A stretch of 33,554 bases of DNA, taken from the NCBI GenBank assembly GCA_934193545.1, contig CAKPVL010000017.1:1-33554 (forward strand). Reading direction: 5' to 3'. Within the stretch, counting starts at the first letter, position 1, and the number at the start of each line of letters is the position of its first letter. Positions 30,544 to 33,554 of this stretch are shown one piece after another. The stretch comes from an uncultured Granulicatella sp. (GTDB taxonomy: Bacteria > Bacillota > Bacilli > Lactobacillales > Aerococcaceae). Made by a program: the position numbers and the translations under genes. The notes beneath the pieces are model-generated. The model had not been told where the DNA came from. It saw nothing but the letters and a program-made list of their open reading frames with translations, and searched no databases.

Positions 30544-30571
30544 AAGAGACTCGAAATTTCGAGTCTCTTTT
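30544..30571 (+). terminator. Terminator of the oligopeptide-binding gene
   Basis: A perfect 13-bp palindromic stem (AAGAGACTCGAAA with TTTCGAGTCTCTT) followed by Ts. Confidence 0.88.
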
Positions 30572-30586
30572 CGTTTTTAAAAAAGC

Positions 30587-30656
30587 AAAATGTAACATAT
30601 AAGTTACATTTTATAAAATCTCTCTTTGAACGAGTTTGTCCGAAGAGGGATTTTTT
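30587..30656. terminator. Two further hairpins between convergent genes
   Basis: AAAATGTAAC/GTTACATTTT (30587-30596, 30603-30612) is followed by AAAATCTCTCTT pairing with AAGAGGGATTTT (about 30615-30655). The second has A/T tails on both sides and probably terminates the GNAT transcript on the minus strand. Confidence 0.7.
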
Positions 30657-31218
30657 ATAAGGCTTTTGTCATATGGTAATACGGATGACCGCTCAGTACG
30701 CGTTCACTTTCAGGCGTGTAGCCTAGTTTTTCGTATAATTTGTAGGCTTTTGTATTGTCCTTCTCGCAGTTGAGGGCGATTTTGGTGGCCCCTTGTTGGC
30801 GCGCTAAGTTTTCTACTTCGACCAACAATTTACGGCCGATTCCATGACGACGATATTCGGGATAGACTGCTAAAATATCGATGTACCATTCGCCTGGCAT
30901 CGTCTCCTTGTCCTCGTAGAGCGGGATTTGATGCGGGGTATTGTAATCCTCGTACAATCGGTGGAATGGGTCATCAATCGCGTCTTCTAAGTGACCGTGA
31001 TAGCCAAAGATGGCCCCAGCGACTTTTCCTTCATGAATATAGACGAGCGTGTTCTTTAGTCCGTAGCGAAACTGGTCATCGAGCATGGCTTCCTCTAGCA
31101 TCGCGTAGAGCATTTCCGGGCTCGTGTGTTCCAGAATCGGCAGTTCCATATCTTGCATAATCAGTTCGATCAGAGGGATGATTTGTCGTCGTTCATCGCG
31201 CTTAGGTTGTCGAATCAT
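30655..31218 (-). CDS. GNAT family N-acetyltransferase
   Basis: 187 residues. The acetyl-CoA binding motif A is clear (IDILAVYPEYRRHGIGRKLLVEVE, about 111-134) and is followed by ATKIALNCEKDNTKAYKLYEKLGY, the usual motif B region. The substrate is unknown. Its start overlaps the stop of the AraC-type gene by four bases (ATGA), so the two are translated from one mRNA, and the regulator may control the acetyltransferase (inference). Confidence 0.87.
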   Translation of the reverse strand: MIRQPKRDERRQIIPLIELIMQDMELPILEHTSPEMLYAMLEEAMLDDQFRYGLKNTLVYIHEGKVAGAIFGYHGHLEDAIDDPFHRLYEDYNTPHQIPLYEDKETMPGEWYIDILAVYPEYRRHGIGRKLLVEVENLARQQGATKIALNCEKDNTKAYKLYEKLGYTPESERVLSGHPYYHMTKAL

Positions 31219-32063
31219 TTCTGAACTCCTTGATATTGTTCCCGATAATCTGTTGGCGAAATCCCTGTACTCTTACGGAATTGTTTTGAGAAATACGTTG
31301 GAGTGGTAAAACCAACAATATCCGCCACTTGAGAAATCGAGTAATTCGTTGTTCGTAGTAAAATTTTGCTTTCTTTAATCCGGATGGCAATCAAATATTC
31401 CATCGGAGACATGCCGATTTCTTTCTTAAAGCTGTGAGAAATATAGAATCGGCTCAAGTGCGTCATGGAAGCGAGGTCTTCTAGTTGGATACTTTCGTGA
31501 TAGTACGTTTCTAAGTAGTGTTTGATAAACGAAATATCCTTTGTCGCCTTGCTTTGCTTGCCGACTTCAAGATCGAAGTGTTGGTGACGCAAGATTTTGA
31601 TTAATAAGATTTCTAATAAGTTATGGCACACTAATTCATAGCTCATCGATTGGGAAGTAGCCTCTTGTACCATCGCATTCAAATAACGCAAGATGTCTTT
31701 TTGTTCATCTCGCAAGTTGAAGAATGAAAATGGATGTCCGCCTTCTGAGACAGGCGTTAAGTTCGAGAAGGAGAGCCCTCGAATTCCTAACACGATATAT
31801 TCCAGCGGTTCATCCGGAGAAGATAATTCTGTATGTTCTACTTGCGGATTGATAATGACAAAGTCGTTTGCTTTTACAGGAAAACGTTGGCCTTGAATAT
31901 TAAACTCGCCTTTTCCATCGACAACGTAAAATAATTCCGTAAAAGGATGCGTATGGAGCGTGCTATGCCAGTCGCTGTCATATTTAGATTTTGTGATGGA
32001 TTCCAGTTGAAACGATAAGCTCTTAATATCGGATTCCATCATTAAATAACGTTCATTGCTCAT
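31215..32063 (-). CDS. AraC family regulator with N-terminal cupin
   Basis: 282 residues. The N-terminal sensor is a cupin (WHSTLHTHPFTELFYVVDGKGEFNIQG, about 32-58; NDFVIINPQVEHTE about 66-79). The C-terminal 100 residues hold two helix-turn-helix units of the AraC type (LEDLASMTHLSRFYISHSFKKEIGMSPMEYL, then ISQVADIVGFTTPTYFSKQFRKSTGISPTDYR). It probably binds a small sugar-like ligand and activates transcription. AAAGG precedes the ATG. It is the first gene of a two-gene unit with the GNAT gene. Confidence 0.92.
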   Translation of the reverse strand: MSNERYLMMESDIKSLSFQLESITKSKYDSDWHSTLHTHPFTELFYVVDGKGEFNIQGQRFPVKANDFVIINPQVEHTELSSPDEPLEYIVLGIRGLSFSNLTPVSEGGHPFSFFNLRDEQKDILRYLNAMVQEATSQSMSYELVCHNLLEILLIKILRHQHFDLEVGKQSKATKDISFIKHYLETYYHESIQLEDLASMTHLSRFYISHSFKKEIGMSPMEYLIAIRIKESKILLRTTNYSISQVADIVGFTTPTYFSKQFRKSTGISPTDYREQYQGVQK

Positions 32064-32099
32064 TGTCTAACCTTTCTATTTGTAAAGAGAGTTAATAAT

Positions 32100-32128
32100 A
32101 TTATACACATTTGCGAAAACGGTATCAA
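32100..32128 (-). promoter_or_regulatory. Promoter of the AraC-GNAT operon
   Basis: Minus strand: TTGATA (32123-32128), a 17-bp spacer, then perfect TATAAT (32100-32105), 36 bases before the start. Confidence 0.8.
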
Positions 32129-32241
32129 TCTTAAACGTTATATAAATTTTAAGTGAAATATTTAATAAAAGTTATGAAAATTATTGGAAGCAAGTTTTCA
32201 TTCAGGTTTGGACCCTTCAAAAGCATAAAAATATAGTTTGC

Positions 32242-32270
32242 TTGACGTCCCAAGAAAGGACAGGTATTCT
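32242..32270 (+). promoter_or_regulatory. Promoter of the THF riboswitch/folT transcript
   Basis: TTGACG (32242-32247), a 17-bp spacer, then TATTCT (32265-32270). Initiation near 32277 gives a leader of about 220 nt that includes the riboswitch. Nothing else is visible in the gap 32129-32241. Confidence 0.75.
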
Positions 32271-32332
32271 AACCAAGAGTAAGAAAGGAGATTCATGGAA
32301 AGTAGGAACTAAATTTTCTAGAACCTAAAAAT

Positions 32333-32427
32333 CAGAGTAGACTTTATTGCGTTAAGTGCCCGGAGGATGGAATGTTGCCACTGGGACGAAAATGGAAACA
32401 TTGCGGTAATTTAGTCGCATTCGCTGC
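32333..32427 (+). ncRNA. Tetrahydrofolate (THF) riboswitch
   Basis: The conserved core is recognisable in order: AGAGTAGA, GCGTTAAGTG, GGATGGAATGTTGCCA, CGAA, GCGGTAATTTA and TCGCATTCGCTG. The first and last segments pair as P1 (CAG/CTG and neighbours), and TTATTGC lies opposite GCGGTAA. These match the known THF riboswitch consensus as I remember it. The downstream gene is a folate transporter S component, the classic target. Binding of reduced folate should lower folT expression. Confidence 0.9.
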
Positions 32428-32468
32428 ATTTACACAACACTAGAAATAGAAGTAGTTAAATGGAGCAA

Positions 32469-32487
32469 CTCTTTACAATTAAAGGAG
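32469..32487 (+). promoter_or_regulatory. Possible Shine-Dalgarno-sequestering hairpin
   Basis: CTCTTT (32469-32474) can pair with AAAGGAG (32481-32487), the folT ribosome binding site, with one bulge. No T-tailed terminator follows the riboswitch, so control at the level of translation is likely (inference). Confidence 0.5.
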
Positions 32488-32495
32488 ATGCTAAT

Positions 32496-33035
32496 ATGGA
32501 AAATACAAAGAAATACAATCGAAAAAGAACACTGGATATTACAGTGATGGCGATGGTCTTAGCCATTCGTCTTGTCATGGAAATGCTGCCGGCAATTACA
32601 TTCGGCCTCTACGTAAAAATCGGCTTCGGGTTTATCGGGGCAGCCATTGCAGGGGTGATGCTTGGACCATGGCGTGCAGCACTTGTGGGAATCCTAGTAG
32701 ATATCCTCGGAAACTTCTTAAGCGGAGAGAGTGGACAATTCTTCATCGGATACACATTCACAGCCCTTGTCGGAGGACTCATCTACGGATACTTCTTATA
32801 TAAGAGACCACTCAGATGGGAACAAATCGGACTCGCAGTATTACTCGTCACCCTCTTCTGTAACCTCGGATTAAATTCAATCTGGGTGTATATAATGACA
32901 GGAAAAGCCTTCGCCGCCTTCATGCCACTGCGAATCCTGAAAAATATGATCTCGCTCCCATTGAATACCGCCATCCTAACCGTGCTCTTTTCAAACAAAA
33001 CCATGAAAATCTTAATAGAAAAGTATAGGGTGTGA
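32496..33035 (+). CDS. folT: Folate ECF transporter S component FolT
   Basis: 179 residues with six hydrophobic segments typical of an ECF S component. The pattern AMVLAIRLVMEMLPAITFGLYVKIGFGFIGAAIAGVMLGPWRAALVGILVDILGNFL is characteristic of FolT; GPWRAALVGILVDILG forms the region conserved in this family. It captures folate outside the cell and works with a shared EcfAA'T module. AAAGGAGA lies seven bases before ATG 32496; an in-frame ATG at 32460 has no ribosome site. A THF riboswitch lies upstream. The last codons and TGA (AGG GTG TGA) form part of a hairpin-repeat flank box. Confidence 0.92.
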   Translation: MENTKKYNRKRTLDITVMAMVLAIRLVMEMLPAITFGLYVKIGFGFIGAAIAGVMLGPWRAALVGILVDILGNFLSGESGQFFIGYTFTALVGGLIYGYFLYKRPLRWEQIGLAVLLVTLFCNLGLNSIWVYIMTGKAFAAFMPLRILKNMISLPLNTAILTVLFSNKTMKILIEKYRV

Positions 33036-33160
33036 GAAAAAGCGTTCAGAAACGAATCACTGGACCGGAACGCCGGAAGGAACGTGAAACGTTCTGCGGA
33101 CGTTTCGGGAAGTGGACGTCGTTTCTGCTTTTTCGAACCCAACTACACAGGGTGTGAGGC
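33029..33160. repeat. Hairpin repeat family, copy f (inverted)
   Basis: The core 33048-33126 is in the opposite orientation to most copies. It has arms AGAAACGA/CGTTTCT, apex AACGTGAAACGTT and outer AAAAAGC/GCTTTTT. The left box GGGTGTGAG holds the folT stop codon, and the right box is CAACTACACAGGGTGTGAG. Confidence 0.82.
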
Positions 33161-33365
33161 AGAAAGACAGAAGCCAAGAATGATTTCACAGTGTGAAGTC
33201 ATTCTGCTTCGTAGTCTTTCGCCCGCAAAGTTTATTAGGCATTCTTGAATCACGAGTGATGAAAAGAATGTCAATAAACCACTGCGTCGAAGCGGTTGCG
33301 TATAAATATGGTGATGCACCCGAGCGCAAGTGACTTATGCGAGTTCAACTACACAGGGTGTGAGT
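33161..33365. repeat. Mosaic repeat remnants after copy f
   Basis: Contains a TTTCACAGTGTGAA palindrome, then GCAAAGTTTATTAG and TTGAATCACGAGTGATGAA, the inverse of the block at about 12093-12134 beside copy a, and a final flank box GAGTTCAACTACACAGGGTGTGAG (33341-33364). No gene is supported here. Confidence 0.65.
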
Positions 33366-33432
33366 CCTTTCCAGCACCACACCTAGTATTCTCTCCCATT
33401 TAGGAGTAGAATAGAACCAAAGAGCAACTATA

Positions 33433-33444
33433 TAAACTAGTTTA
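33433..33444. promoter_or_regulatory. Palindromic operator candidate
   Basis: TAAACTAGTTTA is a perfect 12-bp palindrome 19 bases before the next start codon. Its position fits autoregulation by the MarR-like protein (inference). Confidence 0.4.
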
Positions 33445-33463
33445 AACGAAGGGAGGCACAACC

Positions 33464-33554
33464 ATGCCATTTATTCATGTAAATAGTGGTGATATCACTC
33501 AGCAGGACTTGGTTGAACAGATGATGTTCCCAAAACAAACCATTCACTCTTCGG
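33464..33554 (+). CDS. Partial HTH protein, MarR-like (5' end only)
   Basis: Only the first 30 residues are in the window. TQQDLVEQMMFPKQTIHSS resembles the recognition region of MarR-family winged helix proteins (compare xQxELxExLxxPKQTVxxxI). If it is MarR-like, about 40 residues of the usual N-terminal dimerisation part are missing, so it may be truncated or a small regulator. GGGAGG precedes the ATG by about eight bases. The open frame continues past the right edge. Confidence 0.5.
   Translation, partial: MPFIHVNSGDITQQDLVEQMMFPKQTIHSS

Overview
The window looks like chromosome from a low-GC Gram-positive bacterium of the order Lactobacillales. Strong AGGAGG-type ribosome binding sites, sigma-A promoters, many T-tailed terminators, lactose/cellobiose-type PTS genes, ECF vitamin transporters with a THF riboswitch, and an IS3-family (IS150-type) element all fit this. 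My best guess is a Carnobacteriaceae-like organism such as Granulicatella. That is an impression, not something the sequence proves.

Layout: (1) 53-2743, a large SF2 helicase with membrane segments; (2) 2801-3046, tRNA-Tyr and tRNA-Gln; (3) 3475-11858, a nine-gene operon with a LicR/BglG-type PRD regulator, separate PTS IIA, IIB and IIC, a GrdB-like protein, a glycosylasparaginase-type Ntn hydrolase, a PepV-like M20 dipeptidase, CutC and a TIM-barrel-like protein. The set suggests import and breakdown of a glyco-asparagine or glycopeptide. (4) 12191-13624, an IS150-type element inserted exactly into a terminator hairpin; (5) 13660-15922, a CbpB/DarB-like CBS-ACT protein divergent from a CorC/HlyC-type membrane protein; (6) 16801-21285, three related lipoproteins with RCC1-like repeats, with a DUF2971-like gene between the second and third; (7) 21399-23285, an ECF S component with a DUF4430-like lipoprotein (possibly cobamide uptake), divergent from a formate/nitrite channel; (8) 23487-28315, four tandem paralogous two-TM proteins of unknown function; (9) 28905-30527, an oligopeptide-binding lipoprotein; (10) 30655-32063, a GNAT-AraC pair; (11) 32242-33035, a THF riboswitch and folT; (12) the first codons of a MarR-like gene at the right edge.

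Two repeat families are the most unusual content. The first is a roughly 210-255 nt element present three times (3173-3380 minus strand; 15954-16209 and 16233-16488 plus strand). It has conserved single-stranded blocks and three stems. The sequences of two of the stems differ clearly between copies while pairing is kept, which is the mark of a structured RNA. I cannot assign it to a known family. The second is a hairpin repeat of about 80 bp with conserved flanking boxes. It occurs at eight places, mostly directly after genes, and its arms also vary in a compensatory way. One copy appears to be a recombinant of two others, and the repeats supply or abut stop codons of neighbouring genes.
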